The position numbers and the translations under genes were made by a program. From the NCBI GenBank assembly GCA_947177445.1, contig CAMWUL010000005.1:1-64000 (forward strand): a stretch of 64,000 bases of DNA, written 5' to 3'. Under the pieces are notes generated by a model, which did no database searches, was not told where the DNA came from, and saw only the letters and a program-made list of their open reading frames with translations. This DNA comes from an uncultured Lachnospiraceae bacterium (GTDB lineage Bacteria; Bacillota; Clostridia; Lachnospirales; Lachnospiraceae). Every line of letters starts with the position of its first letter. Position 1 is the stretch's first letter. Positions 52,555-62,435 of the stretch are shown here, one piece after another.

Positions 52555-55500
52555 ATGAGCAAAAAGACACTATTGTGTGACCAGTGGGAGTTTTCTAAAA
52601 ATCCAATCGGAACAAAATACGCAGATGGACTTGACTGGAGAAAGGTAGACATTCCTCACGACTGGCTTATCTATGATACCCGCAATTTATATGAAACTTC
52701 AACCGGCTGGTACAGAAGAAAGCTGTATGTAGAGAAAAAGCAGACAAAATGTATGTCGCTTCGTTTTGAGGGCGTCTATATGGATAGTTCCGTCTATGTG
52801 AATGGAGCGCTGGCAGGAGAGTGGAAGTACGGCTACTCCACCTTTGAGTTTGATATCACAGATTTTCTTTCTGACGGTGAAAATGAAATCTCGGTATGCG
52901 TGGATTACCACAGTCCAAATTCACGCTGGTATTCCGGTGCGGGGATTTACCGCCGTGTCTGGCTGAAGGAATATTCTGAATGTCATATAACAAATGACGG
53001 GATTTACATAAGCGCCGATATGGAGGGAAACGTGACTGTCACTACAGAGGTTGAACGTCCGCAAGGCGTTTCCGTAAGCGAGCTTTCAGTTCACTGTGCC
53101 ATTGTGGAAGGGGATAGGGTGCTTGCAGAAACGACTTCTCCCTGCTGTGCCTTTGATAAAAGCAGAATTTCAGAAAATATTTACAGAGAAGGGTGTTCTT
53201 ATTCCGTGAATACCAGTCTCTTAAAAGTTGCAGACCCGATATTATGGGATATCGAAAATCCAAAGCTTTATATGTGTGTATGTGAGATATTGCAAAACGG
53301 CAGGATTGTAGACCGGGAGGAGAGCAGCTTCGGTTTCCGGAAAATAGAATTCACTGCAGACAGAGGATTTTTCCTGAATGAAAGACATGTCAAGCTTCAT
53401 GGCAGCTGCGAACATCATGATTTAGGTTCTCTGGGCGCGGCGGTAAACCGCGCCGCTGTCAGGAGAAAGCTGGAAAAGCTCCGCACCATGGGGGTGAATG
53501 CCATCCGTACCAGTCACAATATGCCGGCTGTTGAGCTGATGGAGCTGGCAGATGAGATGGGGTTTCTTGTTTTATCAGAGGGTTTCGATATGTGGGAGAG
53601 ACATAAAACAGATTGCGACTATGCATTGTTTTTCCCAAAATGGATCCGCAAAGATGTTGCATCATGGATTCGCCGAGACCGCAATCATCCAAGCATAATC
53701 GGATGGAGTATAGGAAACGAAATTTATGATACGCATGCGGATGACCGTGGGCAGGAGATTACCTCTATGCTTTCAGGCCTTGTCAGGGAGCATGATTTCA
53801 GATCCAATGGGTATATCACCATTGGCTCAAACTATATGCAGTGGAGCAATGGCCAGAGATGCGCCGACATCCTGAAGCTGGCAGGCTACAATTATGGTGA
53901 GCGGCTTTATGAAGAGCAGCACGAAAAGCATCCTGATTGGATGATTTACGGCAGTGAGACAGCATCCGTTGTTCAGAGCCGGGGGATTTATCACTTTCCG
54001 CTTTCCCAGTCAGTCCTTATGGATGATGATGAGCAGTGTTCATCGCTTGGCAACAGCGCTACCGGCTGGGGGGCAAAAAACACGGAGGCTTGTATTATCT
54101 CTGATCGTGATGCGGAATTCTGCGCTGGGCAGTTTATTTGGACTGGTTTTGATTATATTGGCGAGCCTACACCCTATTCTACGAAAAACAGTTATTTCGG
54201 CCAGATTGACACGGCAGGCTTTTCGAAGGACAGCGCTTATATTTTCCGGGCGGAATGGACTTCCTGTGAAAGTGCGCCTTTTGTGCATATTTTCCCTTAC
54301 TGGGATTTTAACGAGGGACAGAGCATAGATGTGCGTGTTGCCAGCAATGCGCCTAAGGTGGCTCTTTTCTTTAATGATGAAAGGATTGCCGAAAAAGAGA
54401 TTGACCACAGACACGGCGTTGAGCTTACGCTGGATACCGTCATTGAGTATGTGCCTGGCGAACTGATGGCGATTGCCTATGATGAAGATGGGGCTGAAAT
54501 TGCCCGTGATGTCCAACGTTCCTTTGGAGACGCTGTGGAAATCCGTCTGCAGCCTGATAAAAATGAGTTAAAGGCAGATGGCGTCGATCTCATTTTTGTT
54601 GAAATTGCCGCTTATGATAAAGGGGGAACTTTTGTTGCCAATGCAAACAATCGTGTATTCGTAAAGGTTTCCGGAGCGGGACGACTTGTGGGACTGGATA
54701 ATGGCGATTCTACAGATTATGAACAATATAAGGGTACATCCCGCAGACTTTTTTCAGGAAAGCTGCTGGCTGTCATTGCGGCAAAGACAGAGGAGGGAGA
54801 TATCAATATGAAAGTGACATCTCCTACGCTGCCCGATAGAGAACTGATCCTGAAAGCGGTTCCCGCTGAGGCTCAGAAAGGAATAGCAGCGGAGGCGGAA
54901 AATTTCCACAGATTTGCGGAATGTCCTGACGAAGAAAATGATATTCCAGTGCGAAAAATCTCTTTTTTGGGAGAAGATCGTGTATTTACCTCTGATAGAA
55001 AAGTCATTACGTTTAAAACAGAGGTCTATCCTGCAAATGCTTCCTATGGAAACGAGATAGAATATAAACTTACAAATGTTCTCGGGATTGAATCCAATTT
55101 AGGGGAGATTGTAGCTGCTGAAAACGGCAATGTAACAGTTCGGTGCAATGGGGACGGCGAATTCTTTCTGCGTGCGCTCTGCAAAAACGGAACAAAAAAA
55201 TACCATGTTATGTCGATGCTTCCCCTGAAAGGCGAGGGGGTGGGATCGGCTTTCATCGACCCGTACAGCTTTGTTGCAGGCGGCTTGTTTACTGTCCAGA
55301 GCGGAAATGCAGGAAATGGCATTCAGCACGGTGCGGCATTTGCGGGAGAAAACAGCTGGTTCGGGTTTGAAAACGTGGATTTCGGAAGTCTTGGCAGCGA
55401 TACGGTGACAGTGCCTGTCTACGCCAATTGTACGACCCCGGTCAAGATTCGCTTTTACGATGGCATTCCGGGACAAGGAGGCGAACTCATCGGAGATTTC

Positions 55501-56010
55501 GTTTACCATGAACCGCCGCGATGGTTAACCTATATTCCAAATACTTTTCAACTTTCAAAGGTTCTTAGAGGAGTACACACCTTGGTTATGGAATCCGACG
55601 ACGGTTTCCAGGTACAGGGCTTCTGCTTTTTAAAGACCCGCAGGGAATTTTCTTTAATACGGGCTGTTGACAGTGAGCGCATTTATGGAGACAAATTTAC
55701 CAGTGAGGACGATGCAGTTACGGGGATAGGCAATAATGTAATACTGGATTTCGGAGAGTTTGATTTTACGGAGAGAAGGCCGACGGCAGTTGTTATCACG
55801 GGAAAGTCCGCTCTGTCCGTAAACAGTATCCACATTATATTTTCGGCGGACACGGAGATGAGGGTGCTTGCGGAATTTGAGGGTTCAGAGGTATATACGC
55901 AAAGATCCTTTAGTCTGGATGGACTGGATGGAATAAAGGGAAGGTGTAAAGTTTCATTTGTCTTTCTGCCTGGCAGCAATTTCGACTTTAAGTCTTTTGA
56001 ATTTATATAA
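52555..56010 (+). CDS. GH2 beta-glycosidase
   Basis: 1151 residues, no signal peptide. The sugar-binding jelly roll (CDQWEFSKNP...VDIPHDWLIYD), immunoglobulin-like and TIM-barrel domains are those of GH2. Acid/base Glu389 is in SIGNEIYD and nucleophile Glu468 in YGSETAS. After about residue 610 come DUF4982-like and Ig-like regions, a beta domain near 890-1020 and a further C-terminal beta region. Sequence pattern is beta-galactosidase-like; beta-mannosidase activity is possible from context. Base composition looks more AT-rich than its neighbours and the RBS is weak (AAAGAGA), so it may be a later addition to the locus. Confidence 0.85.
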   Translation: MSKKTLLCDQWEFSKNPIGTKYADGLDWRKVDIPHDWLIYDTRNLYETSTGWYRRKLYVEKKQTKCMSLRFEGVYMDSSVYVNGALAGEWKYGYSTFEFDITDFLSDGENEISVCVDYHSPNSRWYSGAGIYRRVWLKEYSECHITNDGIYISADMEGNVTVTTEVERPQGVSVSELSVHCAIVEGDRVLAETTSPCCAFDKSRISENIYREGCSYSVNTSLLKVADPILWDIENPKLYMCVCEILQNGRIVDREESSFGFRKIEFTADRGFFLNERHVKLHGSCEHHDLGSLGAAVNRAAVRRKLEKLRTMGVNAIRTSHNMPAVELMELADEMGFLVLSEGFDMWERHKTDCDYALFFPKWIRKDVASWIRRDRNHPSIIGWSIGNEIYDTHADDRGQEITSMLSGLVREHDFRSNGYITIGSNYMQWSNGQRCADILKLAGYNYGERLYEEQHEKHPDWMIYGSETASVVQSRGIYHFPLSQSVLMDDDEQCSSLGNSATGWGAKNTEACIISDRDAEFCAGQFIWTGFDYIGEPTPYSTKNSYFGQIDTAGFSKDSAYIFRAEWTSCESAPFVHIFPYWDFNEGQSIDVRVASNAPKVALFFNDERIAEKEIDHRHGVELTLDTVIEYVPGELMAIAYDEDGAEIARDVQRSFGDAVEIRLQPDKNELKADGVDLIFVEIAAYDKGGTFVANANNRVFVKVSGAGRLVGLDNGDSTDYEQYKGTSRRLFSGKLLAVIAAKTEEGDINMKVTSPTLPDRELILKAVPAEAQKGIAAEAENFHRFAECPDEENDIPVRKISFLGEDRVFTSDRKVITFKTEVYPANASYGNEIEYKLTNVLGIESNLGEIVAAENGNVTVRCNGDGEFFLRALCKNGTKKYHVMSMLPLKGEGVGSAFIDPYSFVAGGLFTVQSGNAGNGIQHGAAFAGENSWFGFENVDFGSLGSDTVTVPVYANCTTPVKIRFYDGIPGQGGELIGDFVYHEPPRWLTYIPNTFQLSKVLRGVHTLVMESDDGFQVQGFCFLKTRREFSLIRAVDSERIYGDKFTSEDDAVTGIGNNVILDFGEFDFTERRPTAVVITGKSALSVNSIHIIFSADTEMRVLAEFEGSEVYTQRSFSLDGLDGIKGRCKVSFVFLPGSNFDFKSFEFI

Positions 56011-56074
56011 GGCGATAGTATGTTTATCGTCTTGCTGTCAGCTTTGGCGGCATTGCGCGGCTGCGCTGGAACCA

Positions 56075-56107
56075 GGCTGCAGCAGGCTGTTACAGCCTAT
56101 TGCAGCC
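56075..56107. terminator. Bulged hairpin between convergent genes
   Basis: GGCTGCA/TGCAGCC and AGGCTG/CAGCCT arms are separated by a 2-base internal loop, between the convergent GH2 and hemerythrin genes. No T-run on either side, so terminator function is tentative. Confidence 0.45.
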
Positions 56108-56114
56108 CGACGGC

Positions 56115-56996
56115 TTATTCCAATTTGACACAAAAAGCAAAATAACCATGCCCGGTATTGAACAATAAGCTATAATCAAAGATCTCCGAATAAAACGCTT
56201 TTCTGAACTGGTCGCTTGTCATGATATGACTGCTTTCCAACTGATATTGTGAGGACAGGCGGCAATGCATACCAAGCTGTTCCGCGATCCGAAGTGAGAG
56301 CTCTTTACCTGCATTCATGACCAGCTTATCCATTTTTGTCAGCGGAATATCCAGCGCAGCGCTGACTGCTTTCAATACCAGGCTTTTTTCCAGAACCATG
56401 TAAATCTGTATCTTTTTTTGAGTATCTGACAAGTATGTCAATCGGACGATCAGGCTGGTTCCGAAATCTTCTCCACTGTAATGCTCGCTCATAATTTCCG
56501 TCTGCAATCTGAAAATTTCCTGTATTGTGACAGTCAGAGCATTTTCCAGGGCATTCATATCAGCACCGTTGTTGTCCGCTTTCCATCTGTTTGCAATTTT
56601 ACCTGTAATGGCCCGATCCTCAATTAGAATATGCGCAGTAAGCCATCCGAGGCAGATACCAAGAAAGTGCTGGATGGATTCCTGCGAATAGTTGGATTCA
56701 GTGAGCTCATTTTCCAGTGCGGGAAGTGTTTTATACTGCATGTCATCATGCAGGCGTTTGTGCATCTCATATCCTTTATAGCCAATTGACCGCATATAGG
56801 CTTCCTCATCGGCAAAGTGCTGCATGGCATAGCTTTTGAAGTATTTGATGCCCTCGGCACATGCCCAGTGTCCGTTATTTTCATCTCTGCTCAGATGGAT
56901 CAGTCTGTGCACAATTGAAAAGAGCTTTCGGTGTGCATTGTCGATGGAATCAACTCCGATGTTAAAGTGTTTGTTCCATTCAGTTTCTTTCAGCAT
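56115..56996 (-). CDS. Bacteriohemerythrin with CheX-like domain
   Basis: 293 residues. Residues 1-135 carry the hemerythrin di-iron pattern: WNKHFNIGVDSIDNAHRKLF, HFADEEAYM, HKRLHDDM and HILIEDRAI. The C-terminal half (IVRLTYLSDTQKKIQIYMVLEKSLVLKAVSAAL...) resembles CheX-like/chemotaxis phosphatase-fold domains. Such proteins sense or carry oxygen, or signal. Start follows AAGGAG. It interrupts the carbohydrate genes on the opposite strand and has no evident functional tie to them. Confidence 0.8.
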   Translation of the reverse strand: MLKETEWNKHFNIGVDSIDNAHRKLFSIVHRLIHLSRDENNGHWACAEGIKYFKSYAMQHFADEEAYMRSIGYKGYEMHKRLHDDMQYKTLPALENELTESNYSQESIQHFLGICLGWLTAHILIEDRAITGKIANRWKADNNGADMNALENALTVTIQEIFRLQTEIMSEHYSGEDFGTSLIVRLTYLSDTQKKIQIYMVLEKSLVLKAVSAALDIPLTKMDKLVMNAGKELSLRIAEQLGMHCRLSSQYQLESSHIMTSDQFRKAFYSEIFDYSLLFNTGHGYFAFCVKLE

Positions 56997-57260
56997 GGCG
57001 CTCCTTGATCGGGTAGGAAATATCCCAAAGCTTCAGAATAGATTTGCTGATAATATATGTCGAAAAATACAATAAGGTGACGATTTTGGGGGATTGATCC
57101 TGAAAGCCGGAAGAGATAACAGCTCGGAGGAGATTGCTGTATACAAGAAAGGACTGGAAGTGTATAATAAGGGTCAGAAAAAAGCGGGGTGTCAACGGAA
57201 ATTTCGAAAGCTGACACAAAATTTGCAACAGCCCGGCAAAGGTTCAGGAGGATGATGAAT

Positions 57261-58901
57261 ATGGAAGAAAAAGAAAGAACAGACAAAGGCAAATGGTGGA
57301 AGAGGGCCGTGATTTATCAGATTTATCCCCGCAGCTTTGCGGACAGCAATCAGGACGGCATAGGCGATCTGCAGGGAATCATCTCGAAGCTGGATTATCT
57401 GGAGAACCTGGGAATAGATGCCATCTGGCTTTCCCCGGTATGCAGGTCTCCCCAGGATGACAACGGGTATGATATATCTGATTATCGGGACATCGATCCC
57501 ATGTTCGGAACCCTGGCGGACATGGAGGAGTTGATTGTGGAGGCAGGAAAGCGCCATATCCGTATTATTATGGATTTGGTTCTGAACCATTCCTCGGACG
57601 AGCATCCCTGGTTTCAGGAAGCCAAAAAGAGCAGGGAAAATCCATATCATGATTATTATGTCTGGAGGGACGGCAGAGAAGGCGAGCTTCCCAATGACAT
57701 GCGGGCGGCATTCGGGGGGCCGGCCTGGGAGTGGGTGCCGGAGGTACAGCAGTACTATTTTCATCAGTTTTCCGTAAAACAGCCGGATTTGAACTGGGAG
57801 AATCCGAAGCTGCGCCGTGAAATTTATGATATGATTAATTGGTGGGTCGGAAAGGGTGTGGGCGGCTTCCGGCTGGATGTGATCGATCAGATCGCCAAGG
57901 AGCCGGACCGGAAGATCACCTGCAATGGACCAAGGCTTCACGAATATCTGCGGGAGCTGAGCCGGGAGACCTTTCAGAAGGCAGATCTGGTCACGGTGGG
58001 TGAAGCGTGGGGAGCCACGCTGGAGCTTGCAAAGCTATACAGTAATCCGGACAATAGTGAACTGTCTATGGTATTTCAGTTCGAACATATCTGCCTGGAT
58101 CAGATGGCGGGAAAGGAGAAATGGGATTTGGCGCCGCTGCCTTTTCTGAAGCTGAAGGAGGTTTTCGAGCGCTGGCAGACGCAGCTGTACGGAAAAGGGT
58201 GGAACAGTCTTTTCTGGAACAATCATGATCTGCCCAGAATTGTTTCCCGCTGGGGAAATGACGATGAATACCGGGTGGAATCCGCGAAAATGCTGGCGAT
58301 TCTCCTGCATGGAATGCAGGGAACACCTTATATTTATCAGGGGGAAGAGCTGGGAATGACAAATGTCCGGTATAAAATGGAAGAATACCGGGATATTGAA
58401 ACCTTGAATCTGTATCAGGAGCGTCTTGAGAAGGGCTATAAAGAAGAGGAAATCATGGCTTCCATTTATGCAAAAAGCCGGGATAACGCCAGGACTCCCA
58501 TGCAGTGGGACGACGGAGAAAATGCGGGCTTTACGGCTGCGGCGCCCTGGATTCGGGTGAATCCCAACTACAAGGAGATCAATGCGGCGGCACAGACGGC
58601 GGATGAGGATTCCGTTTTCGGCTGCTACCGGAAATTGATCCGCCTGCGCAAGGAATATCCTGTTTTTGTGGACGGAGAATTTCGGATGCTGCTGAAGGAG
58701 GATGAAAATATTTTTGCTTATACCAGGACAGATTCCGGGTCGCAGCTTCTTGTGGTCTGCAATTTCTATGATAAAACCGCAGATATATCCCTGGAAGAGC
58801 TTGACAATGCCGGGGAGCTTCTTGTGTGCAGCTATAAGGATGCGGGTCAGACAACCGTTCTGCGTCCTTATGAGGCCAGAATGTATTGGAAGAAAAGCTG
58901 A
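57261..58901 (+). CDS. GH13 oligo-1,6-glucosidase/alpha-glucosidase
   Basis: 546 residues, cytoplasmic. GH13_31-type blocks: AVIYQIYPRSFADSNQDGIGDL, MDLVLNHSSDEHPWF, nucleophile Asp206 in GGFRLDVID, acid/base Glu248 in TVGEAW and Asp323 in NNHDLPR. It would hydrolyse isomaltose-type or maltose-type oligosaccharides. AGGAGG directly abuts ATG 57252, so ATG 57261 (MEEKERTDKG) with nine bases of spacing is the start; the track ORF begins far upstream. TATAAT at 57163-57168 is a possible -10. Confidence 0.93.
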   Translation: MEEKERTDKGKWWKRAVIYQIYPRSFADSNQDGIGDLQGIISKLDYLENLGIDAIWLSPVCRSPQDDNGYDISDYRDIDPMFGTLADMEELIVEAGKRHIRIIMDLVLNHSSDEHPWFQEAKKSRENPYHDYYVWRDGREGELPNDMRAAFGGPAWEWVPEVQQYYFHQFSVKQPDLNWENPKLRREIYDMINWWVGKGVGGFRLDVIDQIAKEPDRKITCNGPRLHEYLRELSRETFQKADLVTVGEAWGATLELAKLYSNPDNSELSMVFQFEHICLDQMAGKEKWDLAPLPFLKLKEVFERWQTQLYGKGWNSLFWNNHDLPRIVSRWGNDDEYRVESAKMLAILLHGMQGTPYIYQGEELGMTNVRYKMEEYRDIETLNLYQERLEKGYKEEEIMASIYAKSRDNARTPMQWDDGENAGFTAAAPWIRVNPNYKEINAAAQTADEDSVFGCYRKLIRLRKEYPVFVDGEFRMLLKEDENIFAYTRTDSGSQLLVVCNFYDKTADISLEELDNAGELLVCSYKDAGQTTVLRPYEARMYWKKS

Positions 58902-58923
58902 TAAAAGGCTTTTTCTCCCCGGC

Positions 58924-59829
58924 TTATGTCTGGCCGGATTCCATGGTGCCTTTTTCTTTTAAATGCGTCTCTCTTCGGTATGCCAATGGGGTTTTCTGAT
59001 ATTTTTTCCGAAAAGCCCTGGTAAAATATGACTGGTTATGGAAACCGCAGTTTGTCGCCACATCTATTACCTTCAGCTCTGTGGCTGACAACTGCCGGGC
59101 GGCCAGCTCCAGCCGGTAATTGACCAGATAGGCATTGAAGCTCATCCCCGTAAATTCCCGAAACAATTTCATGAAATGACTTTCTGAAAAGCCGCATCGA
59201 CTGGCGGCTGTCTTCACGGAAACATCCTGATCATAAAAATGCTGGACATAATAAAGAGAATCCTTCAGCCGGCTGTAGGCCAACTGCAGAAAGCGGTGCT
59301 CCCGGAGGGTCGTACTCTGCTGATTCATGTGGTGGAGAAGCAAAAACAGGTTGGACTTGATCAGCAGCTCATGGGTGGAGGCGCTGTCTCTGCGGTGCTC
59401 CAGCATGGATAAAATGCAGGGAGTTATGGTCTGGTTAAAATCGGAACCTGCCGGATGGAAGCATTCTATGGATCGTTCCCCGTTTAGGAAGGGTTGAACG
59501 TATTTTTCATAGCAGGGATCCTCCCCGGCGCCCTTGAAAAGGGCAGGTTGGAACATAATGTTAAAATACTTCCCGGTTTCGCTGCCGCACTGATCGATGG
59601 AATGTACCGCCCGGGGAAGAATCACCAGGAGATCTTCGGCGCAGAGAGTATATGACTGTCCCCATACGGTGGCCTGAATCTGTCCCTGGACGCAATAGAT
59701 CAGTTCAAAATCATCATGCCAGTGCAGAGGAAAGGACCGAATGAGATCGGGAATGATTCCCCGATAAACTGTGAACGGGAAAGCGGCAGTCCCATGAGTT
59801 TTGGTTTCGTGGACGGGCGTATGATCCAT
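58924..59829 (-). CDS. AraC-family regulator with cupin domain
   Basis: 301 residues. N-terminal cupin (FPLHWHDDFELIYCVQGQIQATVWG) and two C-terminal helix-turn-helix motifs (VKTAASRCGFSESHFMKLFREFTG; VIDVATNCGFHNQSYFTRAFRKKYQKTP). Start MDHTPVHETK at 59829 is fixed by GGAGG seven bases upstream. It lies divergently from the GH13 gene at 60009 and convergent with the one at 57261; it probably activates one or both in response to an alpha-glucan sugar. Confidence 0.9.
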   Translation of the reverse strand: MDHTPVHETKTHGTAAFPFTVYRGIIPDLIRSFPLHWHDDFELIYCVQGQIQATVWGQSYTLCAEDLLVILPRAVHSIDQCGSETGKYFNIMFQPALFKGAGEDPCYEKYVQPFLNGERSIECFHPAGSDFNQTITPCILSMLEHRRDSASTHELLIKSNLFLLLHHMNQQSTTLREHRFLQLAYSRLKDSLYYVQHFYDQDVSVKTAASRCGFSESHFMKLFREFTGMSFNAYLVNYRLELAARQLSATELKVIDVATNCGFHNQSYFTRAFRKKYQKTPLAYRRETHLKEKGTMESGQT

Positions 59830-60008
59830 AAGGTACCTCCGAAGGCTTTTTGTACACATAAAAAATAGGATTATGTCAAAATGAAAGGATTATTTTACAA
59901 GAATTCTAGCATGCATAAGAGTATAATGCAAGTAAGCGGAGCCGCAGACAAAGCAGGCGGCAGACGCGGGCAGGGCTGCTGCGGCAGCAGAAAGGAACGG
60001 GAGGCAAT

Positions 60009-61730
60009 ATGGAATACGCGGCAATCAGACATTTTGCGGATAAAAGATACTGTTATGCTATGACCAAGGGGCATTTTTTGATCAGGCTCGAAGTAAAGCG
60101 GGGGGATGCGGCAAAGGTCATTCTTCATACCCAGAATAAATATCTGCCCCTTCGGTACATGGATACGAGGCAGGAATGTGCAATGTCAATTGCCTGTTCC
60201 GACAAATACATAGATTATTACGAAGCAGAGATTGACATAGATGTAGTTTGTCTCAGATATTTTTTTCAGATAGAGGATCGATCGGGAAATGTGGTCTATT
60301 ATGGCAATCACGGTTTTTATGACCAATGTATTACGGATATTGACAGAATGTTTGACTGTCCCCAGACACTTCGGGAGGAGGAGACATTCCGGCTGCCGGC
60401 ATGGGCTGAAAACAAGGTGGTCTACCAGATTTTTCCGTCCCGTTTTGCCGCGGATCAGGAAGTGGCAAGGGAGGAATGGTATCAGGCGCCCATCGGTCAT
60501 AAAGCCGATTTGAAGGGCTCGCTGAGAGGCATAATCAATCATTTTGATCATATCAGGAAGCTGGGAGTGGATATCCTTTACATGACTCCCATTTTTTGCT
60601 CCGATTCCACTCATAAATACAATATTGACGATTATTACAGGATTGATCCGTCCTTTGGGGACAAGGAGGATTTAAAGGAGCTTGTAGGGCTGGCTCATGA
60701 GGCGGGAATGTATGTGATTTTGGACGGTGTGTTCAACCATACGGGAATCAATTTTTTTGCCTTTAAGGATATCCGGGAAAAGCAGGAGCAGTCCCCATAT
60801 CTGGACTGGTATTACATCGAAAGCCTTCCTGTGGTGGCGGAGCGGGGGAAAAGGCCCGGCTACAAGACCTTCAGTTATGCCGGCTACATGCCGAAGCTGA
60901 ATCTCCAAAACCCGGAGACTGCAGATTATGTGATTGATGTGGCGGCATATTGGATCCGGGAATGTGATATCGACGGCTGGCGGCTGGATGTGGCGGATGA
61001 AATCAGCCACGGCTTCTGGAAGCGGTTCCGCAGAGAGATGAAGGCGGTAAAGAAGGATATTTTGCTGGTGGGAGAGATCTGGCATTATGCCGGCGATTTC
61101 CTGGAGGGGGATGAGTGGGACAGCGTAATGAATTATCCTTTTTACGATTCGGCCATGGATCTGATTGCCCTGGAAAAATGTGCTCCTTCGGCTTTTTGGG
61201 AAAACCTGAATTTTGTGAAGGGGAATTTGAATAAATGTCTGGAGGGATATCTGTGGAATATGATAGACAGTCATGACACGGCCAGATTTTTGCACAGCGC
61301 CGGAAATGATATCAGGAAACAGAAGCTGGCGGCGGCTCTGCAGCTTCTGCTTCCCGGCATGCCTATGATTTATTACGGAGATGAGGTGGGAATGGAGGGC
61401 GGCCCGGACCCGGACTGCAGACGGGGGATGCTCTGGGATGAAAGCAGACAGAACAGAGAATGTCTGACATATTATCGGAGGCTGATTCAGATCAGACACC
61501 GATATCCGGCGCTGACAAAGGGAAGGATAACAAGACAGTACGCAGACGATGACGCAGGAGTTCTTTATATGGAAAGAAGCCGGGAGGGACGGCGCGTCAT
61601 CCTGATTTTTCATGTAAGACAGGGAAGCGCTGCCCTGCCGGAGCTGGAAGGCTGGCGGAATCTGATAAGCGAAGAGCCCTTTTCGGGCAGCCTGGGGGAT
61701 TATGAGGCGGCGGTGCTTGTGGGGGCGTAA
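60009..61730 (+). CDS. GH13 neopullulanase/cyclomaltodextrinase-type enzyme
   Basis: 573 residues. An N-terminal beta domain (about 1-125, CBM34-like) precedes the GH13 barrel, the layout of GH13_20 enzymes. Motifs: VVYQIFPSRFA, LDGVFNHTG, nucleophile Asp327 in DGWRLDVAD, acid/base Glu356 in LVGEIWH, Asp423 in IDSHDTAR and YYGDEVGMEGGPDPDCR. No signal peptide, so it cleaves imported maltodextrins or cyclodextrins. RBS is GAACGGGAGGCAAT. Confidence 0.92.
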   Translation: MEYAAIRHFADKRYCYAMTKGHFLIRLEVKRGDAAKVILHTQNKYLPLRYMDTRQECAMSIACSDKYIDYYEAEIDIDVVCLRYFFQIEDRSGNVVYYGNHGFYDQCITDIDRMFDCPQTLREEETFRLPAWAENKVVYQIFPSRFAADQEVAREEWYQAPIGHKADLKGSLRGIINHFDHIRKLGVDILYMTPIFCSDSTHKYNIDDYYRIDPSFGDKEDLKELVGLAHEAGMYVILDGVFNHTGINFFAFKDIREKQEQSPYLDWYYIESLPVVAERGKRPGYKTFSYAGYMPKLNLQNPETADYVIDVAAYWIRECDIDGWRLDVADEISHGFWKRFRREMKAVKKDILLVGEIWHYAGDFLEGDEWDSVMNYPFYDSAMDLIALEKCAPSAFWENLNFVKGNLNKCLEGYLWNMIDSHDTARFLHSAGNDIRKQKLAAALQLLLPGMPMIYYGDEVGMEGGPDPDCRRGMLWDESRQNRECLTYYRRLIQIRHRYPALTKGRITRQYADDDAGVLYMERSREGRRVILIFHVRQGSAALPELEGWRNLISEEPFSGSLGDYEAAVLVGA

Positions 61731-61814
61731 GGATCAGCTGGCCGGCAGTGCTTATGGAGGCGTGAGCCGGCGTGGAAATTATGAAAATTTGTTCAGGACA
61801 GGCATAGAAACAGG

Positions 61815-62375
61815 ATGATTATGGAAAAAGCATATGAAAATAAAAGAATGCTGGTAAACGAAAAGGAATATAAAATCCGAAGGCTTCTGGGGAAGGGAAA
61901 AGGCGGATATTCCTATCTGGCGCAGGACGGGTCAAAGGAATATGTTTTGAAGCAGATTCATCATGAGCCCTGTGACTATTATCAGTTTGGAAATAAGCTG
62001 GAGGCGGAGATAAACGATTATCACCGATTGAAGAAAGTCGGCATAAAAATGCCGGTCATGATTGATGTGGATTCGAAAAGTGAGCGTATTTTGAAGGAGT
62101 ATATTGAGGGGAGAACAATTTACGAATTGATTTTGCGGGACGAGATGCAGCCTGCGTATATGGAGCAGGTACGGGATATGTGCACGGCGCTGTATGCGGC
62201 CAATATAAATATCGATTATTTTCCAACTAATTTTGTGGTTCGAAACGGTGAAATCTATTATATTGATTTTGAGTGCAATGAGTATACGGAGGAATGGAAT
62301 TTCGAGAATTGGGGCATAAGCTACTGGTCGAAAACACCGGAGTTTCTGCAGTATGCGAAAAAAACAGGTGACTAG
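61815..62375 (+). CDS. Minimal protein-kinase-like protein
   Basis: 186 residues. A glycine-rich loop LLGKGKGGYSYLA, a Lys in YVLKQI, a Glu in LEAEINDYHRL, a catalytic-loop-like IDYFPTNFVV (D...N) and a metal-binding IYYIDFECNEY (in place of DFG) suggest a compact kinase fold (RIO/aminoglycoside phosphotransferase-like). About 70-100 residues of a normal C-lobe are absent. ATG 61821 is an alternative start with better spacing. Substrate unknown; it may phosphorylate a small molecule or be a pseudokinase. Confidence 0.7.
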   Translation: MIMEKAYENKRMLVNEKEYKIRRLLGKGKGGYSYLAQDGSKEYVLKQIHHEPCDYYQFGNKLEAEINDYHRLKKVGIKMPVMIDVDSKSERILKEYIEGRTIYELILRDEMQPAYMEQVRDMCTALYAANINIDYFPTNFVVRNGEIYYIDFECNEYTEEWNFENWGISYWSKTPEFLQYAKKTGD

Positions 62376-62390
62376 CCTGTTTTTCGCATA
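62351..62390. terminator. Bidirectional terminator overlapping kinase stop
   Basis: The arms TATGCGAAAAA and TTTTTCGCATA enclose an inner ACAGG/CCTGT stem; the stop codon of the kinase-like gene lies in the loop. A-run and T-run on both sides allow termination in either direction for the convergent EFR1 gene. Confidence 0.75.
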
Positions 62391-62435
62391 TTGCAGATAT
62401 GACCGGTGTTTCTGCCGTGTCTTTTGCTTCACAAA

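Noticed and set aside
57261-58901. Sucrose phosphorylase or trehalose hydrolase for this GH13
   Set aside because: The motif set (RSFADSNQDGIGDL, VLNHSSDEHPWF, NNHDLPR) fits oligo-1,6-glucosidase/alpha-glucosidase; sub-specificity cannot be settled by eye, but sucrose phosphorylase motifs are absent.
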